From positions 1-6,271 of the forward strand of contig JAEWIJ010000184.1 in NCBI GenBank assembly GCA_023387235.1: 6,271 nt of DNA, read 5' to 3'. Under the pieces are notes generated by a model, which was given only the letters and a program-made list of their open reading frames with translations, ran no database searches and had not been told where the DNA came from. The number at the start of each line of letters is the position of its first letter. Within the stretch, counting starts at the first letter, position 1. Source of the stretch: Pseudomonadota bacterium (GTDB lineage Bacteria > Pseudomonadota > Alphaproteobacteria > Rhizobiales > Hyphomicrobiaceae). This document shows, piece after piece, positions 6,223 through 6,271 of the stretch. The position numbers were made by a program, and so were the translations under genes.

Positions 6223-6271
6223 TCAAGCTGCAACGAGTCCCGGCACGTCCGACACGAAACCCTTGAAGTTC
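6223..6271 (-). CDS. C-terminal end of an unidentified convergent gene (partial)
   Basis: On the reverse strand, the frame entering at the window edge reads NFKGFVSDVPGLVAA and then TGA (6225-6223). Residue composition and G/C at most third positions look like real coding sequence, and the position after the ilvC repeat pair fits a tail-to-tail gene arrangement. Only 15 codons are visible, so the product cannot be named. A run of T follows the stop on the coding strand without a clear hairpin. It could be a chance open frame. Confidence 0.35.
   Translation of the reverse strand, partial: NFKGFVSDVPGLVAA

Noticed and set aside
6023..6226. A 67-codon minus-strand ORF near the right edge
   Set aside because: It starts in the GC-rich spacer and runs into the palindromic repeat, which supplies its last residues; no coding signature.

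Overview
The window is a GC-rich chromosomal segment with strong third-position G/C bias. It looks alphaproteobacterial, most likely Hyphomicrobiales (rhizobia and relatives). The pointers are a PleC/DivJ-like histidine kinase core (ANMSHELRTPLN), a 339-residue class I IlvC, and an intergenic CCCTCTCCCCGC-type palindromic element of a kind I know from many rhizobial-type genomes. The order assignment is inference; nothing here is diagnostic.

Layout. Positions 1-658 (minus strand) hold the N-terminal two thirds of moaA, cut by the window edge. A divergent spacer of about 230 bp follows. On the plus strand come a short soluble histidine kinase (893-1741) and, 56 bp later, a 646-residue HerA/FtsK-type ATPase (1798-3738), probably one transcript. 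Positions 3739-4362 contain no convincing protein gene. They do contain many short perfect hairpins, a weak promoter-like sequence and a very strong intrinsic terminator, so a structured RNA is possible. Next come a small four-helix membrane protein of unknown function (4363-4725) and ilvC (4913-5932). Beyond ilvC lie a pair of inverted palindromic repeats (5944-6058), a GC-rich symmetric stretch (6120-6211), and what looks like the last 15 codons of a convergent minus-strand gene (6223-6271).

Function. MoaA starts molybdenum cofactor synthesis and IlvC performs the second common step of branched-chain amino acid synthesis; both are housekeeping. The kinase has no adjacent response regulator and no sensor domain, and the HerA-like motor has no NurA nuclease or other partner beside it. 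Their pairing and the hairpin-rich region after them are the least explained parts. I see no mobile element, CRISPR array, tRNA or rRNA. Nothing here amounts to strong evidence for a new system; the candidate structured RNA is the best lead.
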